Assembly: GCF_019097595.1 (NCBI RefSeq)
Contig: NC_080734.1
Coordinates: 8,376,392 to 8,440,391 of the forward strand
Length of the DNA: 64,000 nucleotides
Reading direction: 5' to 3'
From: Hemibagrus wyckioides
Lineage: Eukaryota; Chordata; Actinopteri; Siluriformes; Bagridae
The notes under the pieces are model-generated. The model saw only the letters and a program-made list of their open reading frames with translations, did not search any database and had not been told where the DNA came from. Below, one piece after another: positions 29,797-45,258 of the stretch. Both the position numbers and the translations under genes were made by a program. Within the stretch, counting starts at the first letter, position 1. Each line of letters begins with the position of its first letter.

Positions 29797-32351
29797 ATTT
29801 AAAAAGAAAGGAAGAAAGCACTGCCTTTCTACCAGCAGTACCTTGTCACTCTGGAAAAAATGAGCTTCAGGAAAAGGAGTGTTTTGAAAAGCAGAAAATA
29901 TTAAGCTGGGCTTTGAAATAATTGATGGAAGTGTGGAGATTGGCTTTTTTTTATGGTTTGCTACATTTTCACTTTTTTATTGTGCAGATCCTAATTCACT
30001 TCGTGCTCTCATGAAATTGTCCAGAGACAGCCGATGAATAAAATTTGACAATAAAAATACAATAACAATCAACTAATCATGGTTCCTATTAAGAAATTAT
30101 CCAGGGATGGCAGATGACCTAAAGTCATAAAACACAAGCAACATTCATCAAACTGCACATTACTCCTGTTAAATTGTGATAAGAATAAAATTATTCACAA
30201 GATTTCAGTTTCACTAAACCATTCTCTCTGTGTGTCTGAAGCAGCTTTTGATTGTCATTTCCTGTTCGGCAAAGACAAAGACTATCTGTTAATATTTTTT
30301 TGCTTACTCTCATCCAAATCTTCTTTCTTGCTTCCAAGAAAAGACTGACTCCAAGACTTTTACTAGGAACGCTTTTACGAACGGAAAGAATCGTGGCAAT
30401 CCAATGTGCTGATTGACCTAAGCGAACTTTTGCATCCTTAACCAGAGAACGAGTTCCATTTAAAATGCACACCTGGCGCAGGAACTCGATTTTAAAAGGA
30501 AATGGGGATAAACACCCGAAAAGATTCAAAGTTGGACACAAAACCGAAAAAACCCATCCTTGCACTATTAGATGCCTCACATAGGCAAGTTTCTTTCCAT
30601 TGCCCTATGGACTTTCCTTGCACATCCATGTGTAGACGGAGAAGGCGTACGGTATTTAACTAAGCGTGTCCAAAGTCTGTTAGAGCCTGTCTCCGACATA
30701 TGGCCCAAATTAGAGCCGCCAGTGCACAGATGCATAGTTTTAAAATGCTTTCACTCCATTGCCATGATGTTATCTCCCCCAACCCACCCCCAAACCCCCA
30801 ATTCAACCCCCCTTTCTTCTCGCACAACCATCATCTCACTTTTTCCACTGAGGAACAGCCAAGGAGACTCCAATCCCCATTTATATATTTATATGACTGA
30901 ATCCCACTACTTCTACATGGTCTCAGCAAAAAAGAATCTGTCTGACTAACCCTGAAACTCCGAACTTCATTTGACTTATCAGAGCATGGTGGTCAGGCCT
31001 TAGAGAGTTGTAAATGACTGTGGTTTTATTGACCATCATTAAAGACAACTCAAGTGCTCCACAGGCGAGTCTGTCAAATCTCAAATCAAAGGGATTCAGG
31101 TTAGTCAATCATTATCCTGGCACAATCTGGTTTTGAGGTTCATAAACCTTAGGTTCACAAAAAGGAGCCAATAGAAACTATCTATCTAAATTGTATGTGT
31201 TAAAAAAATTTCCAAACAGTTCGTAGGTGTAATCCAAGTGAACACCTGCGCCGACTCGACCATTAACATTAATCACACTTCCAGCCTGACCTAACTTAAA
31301 CTGTCCCTTAGAAATACATTCTTATTATTGGTCCATCAATCCCAGTTATTGGTACATCAATCCTGTCCTTTTAAGCTCATATTATGTCTGACATTTTGTG
31401 TATGACCACAATAGCTGTCTTTTCAACGTCCTCAAATAACTTGCAGCCAAAAAACATCTCACGGACAACTCACGGACAAAGGCTGCTTCTATAATACCAC
31501 AACTCAAGAATCCAAGAATGAAACGTCACAGCAAGAAATGGAGAGGCTCTCGTGTGATGACTTCTGGAAAATTTTTAATTACGTTGTTTTTTTGGGGGGA
31601 AAGGAAAAATACCATTGCCGTTGTTTAAGAACCTAAAAACACCGTTTCTTGCAGAATAACACAGCAATGCTTTCCTGTCTCTGGTAAATGTAGACAAAAA
31701 TTTATTTTGTGGCTCATTTACTTACTTAATATGAAAGCTGCCTCATAATATGAACGCTACCTCACTAATTCATTCACACAGTATACATAGATATGATGGA
31801 TAGATAAAGAATATTAGACAAAAATTGAAGATGAAAGAAACACAACATACCATCAGTGGTCTCTTCTCCCACCAGAGGCTCCCCCTCTCCAAGGCTGTAG
31901 GCAGCGAAAACAGACACTTGATACCGTGTTTCAGGGCTCAGGCCCTCCAACAGAGTGCTTGTCACATCTCCTGGCACTATTACGTCCCCTGAATCGTCAC
32001 TAAACTGCGACATCCAGTGGACACGGTAATGTTTGACACGGCCTGGAGCAGCTGACCACGACACCATGAAGCTTGAGTCTGTTACATCACTGGTTATAAG
32101 GTCTCTGGGTGAGCCAAGCTCTGTGGAGAAATCACACACGGCTTAGTAAATTAGAGGGTAATGAGGAGATTGCAACAACTTTCTTTTTCTTAAAACCACA
32201 TGGGTTCTCGAAGAGACTCTCGTCTGATTTTATATAAACTGGTAGTAGCAAATTAATCACTGCTTGTCAGCTATCTCTCCCTACTGAGTGCTAATGTGAA
32301 TGAGATAAATTGATCTACAGGTCCACAGGAATTAGCAGCTGGGTCACAAAG

Positions 32352-32387
<36 letters not shown>

Positions 32388-32698
32388 TATTCATTTAGAA
32401 ACTCTATATTTATAAACTCTTATTGTGTTAAGAGTTGTTGGTCAAAGTATACGGATTAAATGCTGACTACAGATCTACTGTCATATAACATCAGTCTACC
32501 ACAAACATTTCCCGCCACACACACCACCCAAACACACACACAAACACACACCGAAACACACCTCAGAAAACACCTGCTTCGCATAGAAAGTATATGCTGT
32601 TATGGACATTATCTCAAAATGGAGTATCTCAAGGTGTGTGGCCTCATTGTACTATATTAACTATGAGGCTAAAAAGTATTACTTTTTACTTACTGGAC

Positions 32699-32731
<33 letters not shown>

Positions 32732-35700
32732 TGTTTGCCTGCAGTTAATTCTACAATGAGTTCCAGTATACACAATGATGCCATTTGAGACACCCGGCTA
32801 GATCTGCACTGATCCAAGCATCATTTAGCCACCATGTTGCAGCAGGAAATCAAGGCTGCATGGAGATTTACTGTGATTTTCTTATGTTTATATCAGTTTC
32901 AAGGCTGCTTAGGAAATCCTCTTTCCAAATGCTCCAATCTCAGATCCAACTAGTATTTATAGACAGGAAACAAATTAAAGGAAAATAAATAACAACAAAA
33001 AAACAATAGTTGCATTATGCTGTTTGGTTTATTTTACTGGTCTGGTTTGTCCCAAATCAATTCAAAATTCTTCTGACCGATCACCTTCGTTCTATCATGA
33101 AACCTTTCTATCCTTCTGGAAGTGGGCATTTCCAGTATAACTCCACCCACACGTCTACATTTATATACACAGTGCACAAGAGCTCATTGAGAACTCATAG
33201 TTTGCTGATGATGAAAATGGTGTAAATCGTATGCTTTGGCATTCACACTGAGCAGATTTCAACTTAACTGGATATCTATAAGAGATTTTGAAGCAACCAT
33301 CAAAACACTAACTGAGAATATAATGGCATAGTGTGCATTACATGCCATAAGCTACATGGTCAAGAGTCCTTTTTTATATGTAAATGCTTTCTGTGCTAGT
33401 TAAAATGCCTGCACGCTATCCTAGCTTTACTATTTTCCTAATTTACATCTTCTTTTCAATGATCATCTGTAATAAATACTAGTATAACAAATCCCAAATG
33501 TCCCAGAAATCTTGTTTTTTTTGTTTTTTTTTGGCCAAAACTGATAATGAGCTAACTAGCTGAATGGCTTCAACATGTTCTCAGATGGTAATGCAATTCA
33601 TATGGTCGGTTTTTCATTATCTCAGTGAATAACTAAATTAATAAGCTATTAGATGCAAATATGTGACTTATCATCAGGTGAACAAAAAAATATCTAGTGT
33701 TACACTAAAAATACATTGAAAAGAAAAGCAGAACTTTCGTTTCAAGACTGATAAAAGCATTAGATTTACGTCTTGTTAATTTCATAGATCTGTGAGTTAG
33801 CCGCGTCTGATTTCAGAGTAAACCTTTCCAATAGCTATGCCAAAAATAATCCATCACATGCAGTATTCCCCTTAAGCATTCTTTTTCAGCTCTGGCATAC
33901 TTTTCATTTCCGTATTTTTACTGCACATGTGCAGCAACAGAGACGTCTTCAGGATCTCGTCTGCGGGCTGCCGTCTTACTAACTCTATTTTTAAGAGCTT
34001 CAGCAGCCTGGGCTTCAGGTATGGAAGGGTTTGGGTAGCCTCAAACATCACATTTGCAACATGCCATGCACAATTTCTGCCAGCTATTTATTTTATTTTA
34101 TTATATATATATATATAGCTATTTAGACACATGCTAAGATATGTGGAGATTTTTGCCTTTTTGCCTGTTTTTCTTTTTCGCCTGTCATTACCTGTCCAAA
34201 AGAGGCTTAACCTAGAATTAATATTACAAATGTGTTCTTTCAGGAATTAATAGTGTAAGCTACACTCAGTATAAGCTAATTAATGACTGTGCATTTAGCT
34301 AGCAACCATGTAGCCATTAAGTCATTTTATAGACCTAATAAAGCACAGTGACTATGACAATTAGAAAGTTTCCCTCAGAAACTAAAAATATACACAGTGC
34401 TTAAACGTAGCCTTGACCACAGACCAAATTTCATTGGGTTTTGGATTCTGCTTTACTAAAAAAAAGTCAACATCAAGTCACATATTAGTGAGGATTAAAA
34501 GAATGGGATGTTCACATGGAAATGCTTATAACATGACCCCATTTGGAGTTTTCCAAAGAGTCAGGCTTTCATGAAACTACATTCATTCCTGACAAAAGAT
34601 CCTTGAAGATCAATATTGTGTTTGTAATAAATATCATAGAAAAGCTATGCTGTCTTAAAGTAATCCCCCTAACTGACCTTCAGAGTGGGTAAGTGCTGAA
34701 AAGGTATTGTTCAATAACATCCCCGGGGTCAGGGGCCTTTAGAACGAGACCTTAGCCAAACACATTATGCATTTTTCCAAATGTCTGAAAGGGAAGGGTC
34801 ATCCTCAGTTGAGAGTTCCCAGGTGCTGCACCTTGTCAGCAAACTGCAAATAGAAAACATTGCTTTTGGCTCTCTCTGTACCAACTGATTGATTCCATTT
34901 CCACATCTCTTCCTTTTCCATGTCTCGTTTTTACCCTCATCCATCTACATTTTGTTGCTTAAAACTCTTCAGTGCTAAATCCATGTGGATTCCAATATGA
35001 TTCAACCTCCCCGTATTCATGTTTTGAAATGTTTAAGTTGTATCAACTGCTAACTTGTCTCTCATGATTGGTTCTGATTGTTTTGTTAAAATTGTATGTC
35101 AGCAGTTCTGTGGGTAGACACGGGAGAGGTCAGTGGAAAGTGGCCATTGCATATAGGAGGACGATGGTAACTCATATAAACACTCTTACCAACCGTGGTG
35201 AGAAGAAAAGCAATGCAGAGAGCACAAGGCTTTGAACCTTGGGTTGGTAGGTGGGCTAGAACAGTAGAAGAATTCATAATCTTTCACTCTTCTTAACAAA
35301 AATCTGAGGCTACACTGGGTAAAGGCTGACAGACACTGGACAGTTTGAAAGATAAGACAAAAAAGACAAGGTATTCAGATCATACTGTGCTTTTTATTTT
35401 GTATATTTCTTCATTTTCTCTTGAAATTCGTTCCTCCTCTTTAAACTTCCTGAACTGACTTCATAAGCATCAGATTCTGCAAAGTCTTTTGGCTGCGATT
35501 TCCCTAATTTATCCAAGAAATCTAGAGTTTCTGCCCACCACAAAGAAAAAACATCCCACAGGGCTAGTAGTTAAGTGATACAGCAGTAATGAATCCTGAG
35601 ATTGACAACCTCTCACCCTTACAGCCTACAAATCTCCATGTGGTCTGTTGCTGTCGACAAGCCTGTTCACGCCCCACCAGTGAGCTCCATACCCAAGCAA

Positions 35701-38700
35701 AGGTCAAAATCCTCCTACTATTATCCAAAAAACTCAGGAGTCCTGGAATATGTCAGAGCCTCTGTTTCCTTCCCCACGTCTGGAAGTTAGGTATTAAAAT
35801 GTCTTTAAAAGATTGCAATTCTTGGATTGAGAGAAGTACTAAAGGTCAAAGCACTGTTAAAATGGCCATTATTTTTCAATTAACAATGGAGTCCTGGAAT
35901 ATGTCTGGGCTTTCTTTCATCACATTTGGAAGTTAAGCCTTGAGAAATCTGAAGAAAATTCTTTACGCCTGGCTTTTTACTTGGTTCCAGAAGTTTCCTG
36001 TTTACAGGATTGCGCAAGTATCTGTGAAATCACAGCTCTTGAATGGACAAAGGTAACAAAGGTGTTACTGAAGGTGTTACTAATGTCATATTGTTTTCTA
36101 AGAACATAGGGATTCTGAGAATAATTCCTCAGCTCCATTTATTTTAATGTTAGGCATTAAGTTGACAAAATGATCACAAGTTTTATAGGGAGGAAGGGAC
36201 CAAAGGTGCCCATCTACTACATTCATGCTTATTGGATTGGACAAGCGATCTATGAAACCACAGCTCTTGGCCAGAACAAGTTACAGGATATCTAAAGTCC
36301 AGTTTAAGCTTCATTACTTTCCAAAATTGCTCAGAAATGCAGAAGTATGTTAGAACCTCTTTTTTTCTTTCTGTATTAGTGGAAGTTATGTATGAAAATG
36401 TCTCTACATCACTAAGATCTTGTCTCTTGGATGGCCAAATACTCCTAAGTAACAGGAGTGAGGTTGGTGACACCGTTTTTTTTTTTCACGTTTTGGATGT
36501 TAAACACACAAGCGTCTTTAAAACAGCAACTGCTGCTTCAGTGGTCCTTCTACTGCATTTCTGTTCCAGCAAATCCATGTTTATTGGATTGTGCAAACTA
36601 TCAATGAGATCAGAGCTCTTGGATGCAGGAAGGCACAGGACGTTTTGCTTAAACATGCGCTATTATCCACATGGTTAGGAAATTCTGGAGCTTTCATTTC
36701 TTTCTTCACTGTTAGAAGTTAGGCATGAAACCATCTTTAAAACAAAGTTTTACTTGATCTTCCTTCCAGCAGCTGCATGTTAAGTGGATTATGTAAGCCG
36801 CTGTGAGATCACAGCTCAGCCAGTACAGCATTGAAAATTTCTCTGTTTGTCAATGGACAAACGGAAGAAGTAACATCACAATATATCATAATCAAAAGGC
36901 TTTGGTTGCTGAATTGGTCAAATCCCTTCCATATGGCACAAGGAACCAAAGGCAGGAAGAAACTCAGACTGTCCAATTACGTCAGAAATGGACCTATCAG
37001 CCAAAAGCTTGAGGACAGATCTGCTGCATTCCAGGCAAGTCCACACAGGGTCCGACACAGCAGAAGAAAAAGTGACTCATAATCATAACCCATCCCCCAA
37101 GCTACCACTACTATCACCACACACACAATCCTCTCCTGGCCAGACCAAATTCCAACTCCACCCAAGCCGGAGTTCAGTCATGGGTGCAGCACAGGCAAGG
37201 GTAATAAGTGCAAGCTCTTGATAGTGGATGTCATTCTGCTTTCAATCAACCTCCCAGTGCTCTACCCAACCTTGAATGTTAAGGGGCAGTCGGTTACTGT
37301 GTATACTGTCCAGCAATGCCAAAGAAGGCATTCCATATATAAAAGCAAAGGGTTGTACTATAGTTATACTTTCCATGGCTGGTATTCACTTTCATGTGGA
37401 TAGCAGTGGGCAGTGAGATACAGTATAAAGTTCACTGGACAAAGAAAGGCAACCTTCAGTAGCATACTGTAGGAAAGCATTGCCTGAAGCTGGTTGTGAA
37501 ATGCTGGGTTCATTCCATCATCTTCATAAAATGCCATATTCTGGTCAGAGTTACTTTGATTCAGATTCCATATTTGTTTCTAATTTGGGTAATATAATCA
37601 ACAAAGTAGATAAAAAATCTCTGGATAACTACAAATGAAAAGACTTTCTTCTAGTTTCTGTGGAATAGATCAAGTTTTCTTTGGGATTAGGGTCAGATTG
37701 AACAAGAGTGTGAGGAGTGTCAAGAGTGTCTGAAGTGATTTTAACTTAAATTAATGTGTATGTTATTTTAAGAGAATTTGGTAAGGCATCTTTCTCCACT
37801 TTCATGTTTTTGGTGAAAGCCATTAAAATTTATCAGCAGATCCTCCATTTGTTCATAGATGTTATTTGACGAGTTGCTGCTCTTTATCTTACATAGAATA
37901 AGAGAAAAAGAAAAAATTTCATCTCATCTCCATGTACAGTCCTCCAAGCTTAGGGAATGTCAGCTTAGATATTAAACTCAGTGCACTCAATTCCTCAATG
38001 TCTCCGTTCACTGCTTCCCAAGTAGTTGTTTGCTCCTGGTTAATATATTGAGTGGATCCAGAAGCTAAATTCTTGTGACTATCCCAAACCCCTGTCACCA
38101 AGCACAATTGTTTGGCCTCCATCACACCACCAAATGGCTGTGCTCAACATATTCTCAACTCACATAAGGCCAGGGCTTTGAAACTGACCTGAGTTCCTTA
38201 AACCCTGACCAATAATCAGCACTTAAGAAAAAAAATCTATACAATACTAACAAATCTGTACAATAAGCAACATTCAGTCTATTTTGAAGGTGGCCCAAAG
38301 TAGATAAACATGTTTGAGTGTGAAATTTGCAAAATGCCAAACACATTGAAATCCCTATGTGCTGATGAGTGGAATCCATGCGTAAAATAATGCAGAAGAG
38401 CTATGTTATAATTATTTGAAGTCAAATATGTAGACAAGTTTATAGACGCTGTTAGCATTAATAGCTAACCGCTCACTTACACAAGCAAACGGCTTAGGGA
38501 TATTAGGATTATCTACTCACCATCGAGAGTGGTGCCAGTGCCCTCCAGCGGCTGGCCAAGGCCAGAGGAGTAGCGAGCTTGGACAGAAATCTGATACTCT
38601 GTGCCAGACTGCAGGTTTTTGAGCATGGTGGATGTTCTCTTTATTGACATTTCTTTGGTCTCTCCTCCTTCGGTTGGCCGATAGGACACCACATACTGCT

Positions 38701-41700
38701 GCACCCGACCCGGTGCTGGCTCCCACTCCAATTGCATTGACGATATTCCCTCATCAAAAACCCGCAGGTTTCGTGGAGAGCCTAGCTCTGTAGGAACACA
38801 AGCAAAACAAGTGGTTAGGAGCAAAGCCAAGCTGGAAAACTACAAAGCTAGCATTAACAGAGATTTAACCACAAAAGCATGATATAGCTATTGAATTATT
38901 TGAAGCCTGTCATTTGGCAAGATAAAGGAAGAAAACAATTGTTTTCTTTTTACTGGGAAGAAAATGCTTTTTAGCTGTGTCATTACTTAAAATGCCTTTC
39001 TTAAATCTTCAGTTTATTCATGCCAAAATAAAACCATTAGGAAAATATTTTTCTCTTATACATAGCATAGAGAAAATCTGCAGATTATGAAATGTGAGTT
39101 GGAGAAAATCTCATTGCATAAGATTTGCCTTCTGCTATAACAGTCCCTTAAAATATCACAGATGCATTACTCAGTGTAGCCAGATAGAAGCAGCTGGAAC
39201 ATACAAAAGCACTAACCACATTGAGCAATGATAACAAGTGTCTGGAATTCCACTGCTTTGGCAAATGGAAATCAGTTTGTTTATTTCCATCAGCCTCCCC
39301 AATAGATGGTTGTTGCATTAGCAAGCAAGCTCATCTCCTGGGTAACGTTCCATCACCTATAACCTCCCAAAGAGCAAACAAAAAAGTGTGTGTGTGTGTG
39401 TGTGGAGTCTCGCTCTGCAAATTTCCACAGGGAAAGCCCTGTTGCCTGTGATTAGCATTTTCCATCCTGAAAGCTTAATAACACGTGTAGGGTTGGAATT
39501 AGCCGGATGTCACACATTACAAAAATAAAATAAGTTAAAGGGAAAATATGACATCATAATCATTCTATATACCTCTTCATTACTGAAACTCACCCTCTTT
39601 AGTTGTGCCATCGATTTGCCTTTCCTCGCCAGTGCCCGATGAGTACTCGGCTGCCACACTCACTCTGTAAGTGGTCAGAGGGAGGAGCTGATGGAGAACA
39701 ATGTTGGTCTCTGGGCCCTGTGTGAAGGCCTCCATTATGTCTCTGTCACCTCTGACTGGAACATAGGTCAATCTGTATCTCACTACGGCTCCCGGAGCCG
39801 GTGCCCATGACACACGGAAACTATTGGTGGTCTCATCAGAAACACGGAGGTTTCGTACGGTTCCTTGATCTGCAACAAAAAAGGGATGTTTAGAAGTTAT
39901 CAATGTTTTATTTTGTATTGGGCAGACAACCTCATACAGAGTGACTTACTTTGCTACAACTAAGGGTTAAGGGTATTACTCAAGGGCCCCCCATTGGCAG
40001 ACCTGGGATTTTACACTGAACATTAGCTCAACAACTAAATCACTGAGCTACCACATCCCATTTCTGAAAATCTAAAAAAGTGTGTATGTGTATAGACTAA
40101 AGCTTTAAAGCCTATAACATGACATATTAGCACTGGAATTTATAATTACCAAATAAATTCTAAATAAAAGTTTTGGCCGAAATATGGATTATAATCTTGG
40201 ATTATGGTCTTAGTTATAAACAATGGATTCTTCAGTTACTGACATCAGTTTAGCATTAGTTGATAAAATAATAGTAGCAGCTTTTGTATTAGATTTTGAC
40301 AAATGTTTGTTGGCAGAATTTATTGTTTTTTAAGTTGGTATGCTGCTCCTATTTATGATAACGAAACAGTTGCACTTTACTTAAGTAAAGACAAGTAAAA
40401 GAACTGGAACTGACCCTCTAGCGTAGTCTCGTAATCAGTGATAGGTATACTGTCTCCTTTATCGTATTGGGCAGAGACGTTGACTATGTACTTGGTGAGA
40501 GGTGTGAGGTGGATCAGCATAGCACTGGTGGTGTCTCCTGGTACTGAGATGGTCACATAATCTGCATGAGGATCTTCAGCAGGTTTGTATTGGATAAGAA
40601 ACGACTCGGCATCTGTAGCATCGCTAGTCCATGTGGCCCGGAAACTTCTGGAGCTTATTTCGGAAAAGCTCAGGGATTTAGGTGGCACCAAACCTGCAAG
40701 ATGATCACAATTCATAAAATGAAAGCTCATTCAAGTGTGTCCATCATCCTTTTTACCATCCTTTCAGCTCATTAAAGTGTGTCCACTTTAACCTTTATGC
40801 AGCTTATTCCATTGTAATCTATTATATAATAATTCCAGAACATTATGGCAAAGGTCTGCAATATATTAGCATGTAGAAATACATTTGGGGCTTGTTTGCA
40901 ACAAACTACCAAACAACCATGAGTTTTTACACATGTGAGCCACATGTTCGTTAGATCAAAAACAATAAAAATGAAAATGAGGCTTAATTTGAAATGCTTA
41001 TTATAATTGCAAGCATGTAAGCAAATTATTTCTGCAGCTATTAATTTGAGTTTAAAATTACATTACAACGGTAATTTCAGCAGTCATGTCATATACAGAC
41101 ACATATGTTAGTTTTGGTCTGCAAATTATACCTACGATTGATAGGATTGTAAAATGCAAATGCTTAATAACGATATGTTGATGATTCATATCAATCAAAT
41201 AAATGTTCGTTGGTTTTATGAAAAGCTACACTTCCATTAGCTGAAATTAGCCTTGTGCTTTACTACATAGCTTACACATGACGTTTCTGGAGTTACACAG
41301 AAAGGCTTTGATTGTGATAAGTAAACACACTCACTCATATGCCTAAAGACCTACAACTTCCTGAAGCACTTATGGCTTTAGTTTTTAGAGTAATAGTATC
41401 CTTAGTCTGTGACCTAGTGAACCAGTATTAGGGTGTAGTGATTGATGGAGACTTCAAAGCACTTCCGTAAGTCAGTCTGGATAGGGCGTCTGCCAAATGC
41501 TATAAATGTAGATGTAAATAAGCCAGTTAGCTAACTATCTAGCCTGACAGCTTTGATGGGGTCCTCAACTATCCTTCTGTAAGGATGTCATAGGCTACCT
41601 CTACAATAACTACACTAAAATCCCCACACCAAACTAAGATATTCCTACCGGGTTTCTCTACAGACCCCTAATATCTTTAGCAAAACACTATGAAGCAAAA

Positions 41701-44700
41701 CACTACATAAAGTCTACTCACTTCTTTGCTTGATATTCAGAAGTTCCTGCTCAATGCGCAGGCAAATGGACTGGGTCAGTTCTTTGGAGATCCTCTGGAA
41801 GGCATCGAAATCCTCCACAGTGTACACATGGGTCTCAGCAGGAGGATTCGCAATAGCTTCCAGCTCTGACCTTACAGCATCTTTCACCCCGACGGCAAAG
41901 ATCTCAACATCACTGTTCCTCAGTCTCGTGGCTGGATCTTTAAAGGCATCTGAAGACTTGCCGTCTGTGATGAGGATTGTAACGCGGGGCACGTTGGTGC
42001 GAGCTCCTCGTGCGGAAATAAAGATCTTCTCCCTCACGTAGGTCATGGCTCTGCCAGTGTTAGTGGATCCTCCTCTGTATGGAAAGTTTCTCACTGCTTT
42101 AATCACTGCATCCAGATTGTGGTGTGTGTTCAGGTAAAACTCGGTGTGTGGATCCCTGCTGTACTGCACAAGACTGATCTGGACCTTGTTGGGACCGATG
42201 TCAAAAGACTTGACCAGGTACTCCAGAAAAGCTCTCACTTTCGCAAAGTTAGCCAACCCTATACTGTATGACCCATCGACCAGAAGGACAACATCAGCCT
42301 GAACATCCACTCCAAGGGAACATTCTATAAGGAAAATGGATTCAGTTTAGTGGATTAATGGTATTTCAATGGTTGGAAAACCTTGACCGATACCCAGTAT
42401 ATCTTATTTCCATTTCAATTGTTAGCAATATTGATGGCCATTAAAAAAAATTATTTAAGAGGTTTTCACACTAGGCATGTTTGCTCTGATCTGAATATGA
42501 ATAAGATGGTTGGTAGGAATTCAGACTTATTTGATTTTACAATCAAATCCTGATGCATTTGTGTTCATCTTACATAATCACAAACATGCATGGAGTACAC
42601 AATTCGTCTCACCATCTGGTTTGTTTTTGTATTATTTTGATGCTAGTATACACAGTAAGACACTGCACCTCTTCTGTGTCCCACAATGTTTCCTTGCACT
42701 CATGGTACATGTGTGTTATGTAAACTAATGATGTCACCACTGGGTAAAAAAATGTGCAGGTTATTGTGGCACTGTTCCTGTGCTCAGAATTCAGACTTCT
42801 CCTACAGGTAGTCGTCAGTTTGGTATCATGGTGCACTTCCCAGCTTTATTTTCATGCAAACTGTGCTCTATTTTGGACTAAACTGCCAGTGTGAAAGCCT
42901 CCTTAGTAAAAAATAAATAAATAAATTGGGTCATTAAACAGAACATAACAGTTAGCTAATGGTAAACTGATTAAAACTGCATATTCCCATTTACCTAGTG
43001 ATATTTTGAGAGGTTCTGTCTTCTGCAAAGTCACAATTGGCTCACTAGGTGTTAGTCCTTTCAAGGCAAATAAGCTGATTTCATACTCAGTCTCTGGAGA
43101 AAGATCCCTCACGTTCACACTGGTCTGAGTGGGACCGACGTAAAGCTCTTGCCGTTTGCTTCCCGGTGTCACAGGCACCAGCTGTACCTTATAGCCGGTT
43201 ACTTCACCCCGAGAGGCAGCCCATGTCAACCTTATCGATTTAGAGGCCACCTCCTTGACCTGCAGGTGTGTGGCAGGTTCGACCACTACAACAAGATGTA
43301 AAAGTCCGTTTGAAATAGCCTTTAGATAAGAAGCATGAAATGTTAACCACTTGCAGTGCTAATGTTTTGTCGATCACTTCCTCCCAAGAAAGCAAATGTT
43401 TTTATATGTTACAGCAACAAAAAATACAGTCTTGAGATACTTCAAGTAGCAAGTATAATGTAATTCTAAGCATTGAATTCAGGCATGTGAACATGTATTG
43501 TGATACTGATGTAATACATATTTAAATATGTTAATATAAAGCATGTTAGCGTGCTATTATTCACTTGTTCATGTGCTCTTTTGTTTGCTGTTTTTTACCT
43601 TCCTCAACACTGGCCAGTGAGATGATCTGGTCCTCAACTCCAGAACACACATGTGAAATGATGTTCTGTTGCACGGTCTTGATCATATCAAATCTAGAGA
43701 CGGTATACACGTGAGTGCTGTAAGGAGTGGATGCCATTTGTTTTAGCTCTTCTTCGTCCGCCTCATTGATGCCTGATTTGCAGAGAAACAAAGAGTGCGT
43801 TAACATCTATAGTCCTGCACTAAATCTGATATCTTGCCAAGGACTAACTCATTTCTGCTTAAAAGTCAACACCTGCAAATCCCAAATGTCTCATAAAGTT
43901 GATAGCTGCATGTGAAAACGGTCAAACGCATCTGATATCATTCTGTATGAATGCCTCACACAAGTTATTCACTATAAACATGTGAAAAGCAGCAGCTGCT
44001 TATCGTGTCCCCACTTTTAACACAATCCAGCTGGATTAACAGTGAGCCTTTTGAAATAAGGAGTTAGAGGTCAGGTCAGTGGAAAACGTTTAAAAGCAGC
44101 TTATTTTTCCTTCACGAGTAGGAAACTATGATAGTGCCAAAGACAGCGTCTGCAAAACCCATCTGATTAGACTATGACTTCTTGAGGGCTGTTTTCCACT
44201 ATTCGCTGCAAGTTGAGTGAAGAGTGAGTATGGAAATGGCAGAAGTCCTTCTGTTCCAGAAACCTTATACCACAAAAATAAAGCATTTCATGTTAGAAAG
44301 ACAGCATCAGACTCCTACATACCCAGAGTGAAGATTTCAATGCCGTTGTCTTGCAGTTTTTTAGCAGAGTCTTCCACTAAGTCTTGCGATTGTCCACCTG
44401 TGATGACCACAGCAACTCTGGGGAATCCTTTCCTGGCACCGGCATTTTCCGTGAAAATATTTCTCAGCAGGTAGTCCAAGGCATCACCTGCACAATGGCA
44501 GCAAATAAATTAAAATTGAGTGATTGCCCTGCAAGACATTTTCTTTGAAATGTTTCTCACTATTCACTGCCATTACTTATAAACTGTCAGGAATAAGAAT
44601 TAAAACTGTGGCTGCAGGCACATTGCTGGTTCCTAAGTGGATTTTGGCATGGAGTGCCTGCGTGTTTGGCTTGGAGTGTTCTGACATCCACATAAACAGC

Positions 44701-45258
44701 ACAGTGCTGATTTACTTTTGCACAACACATGCTGTACGTGCATAATGTCGGACTGTGTGTGTGTGTGTGTGTGTGTAGACAAAGGCTAAAATATAAGATC
44801 TGATGAATCTGGTGAAATAAAGCCTTGTCACATTAATCCTTTTAGACATACTTAGATTGTGAATGTACAGTATTTTATTGATACTAGCGGTGTTAGAATC
44901 TCTCAGGTTAACACGTAATCTCTATAATATCCATGGATGACGTATCATTGTTCCAGCACTTGATGTTCTGCTCAAAAAGCCGACAAATGTATATAAGCGG
45001 TTGCAACATATGTTGATCTACCAGAGCTAAATCATGAATAAATATAAGAACTGGTGTGTATACAAAATGTCAAAAGTGTCCAGTGCACAAACTATCTATT
45101 TTTCCTACAGTTTTACTAAATATATTAATGAATCTCTTTCACGTGAAACATTGTATCTCTCTCACACAAAGGAACGAGGGATGCTTCTATAGCAGCAGTG
45201 TTTCATCACACAAACAAGTTTTAGCTGGTGGTTTTCAGTTCAAGACAAGTAGAAACTT

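Noticed and set aside
30191..30949. Open frames of 125-129 codons on both strands
   Set aside because: Intronic, not similar to any family I know, and one runs through a C-rich simple tract.
35589..35936. Plus-strand open frame of 115 codons
   Set aside because: Begins in unique intron DNA and runs into the diverged tandem repeat; no homology.
41730..42041. Plus-strand open frame of 103 codons
   Set aside because: Exact antisense shadow of the VWA2 exon.
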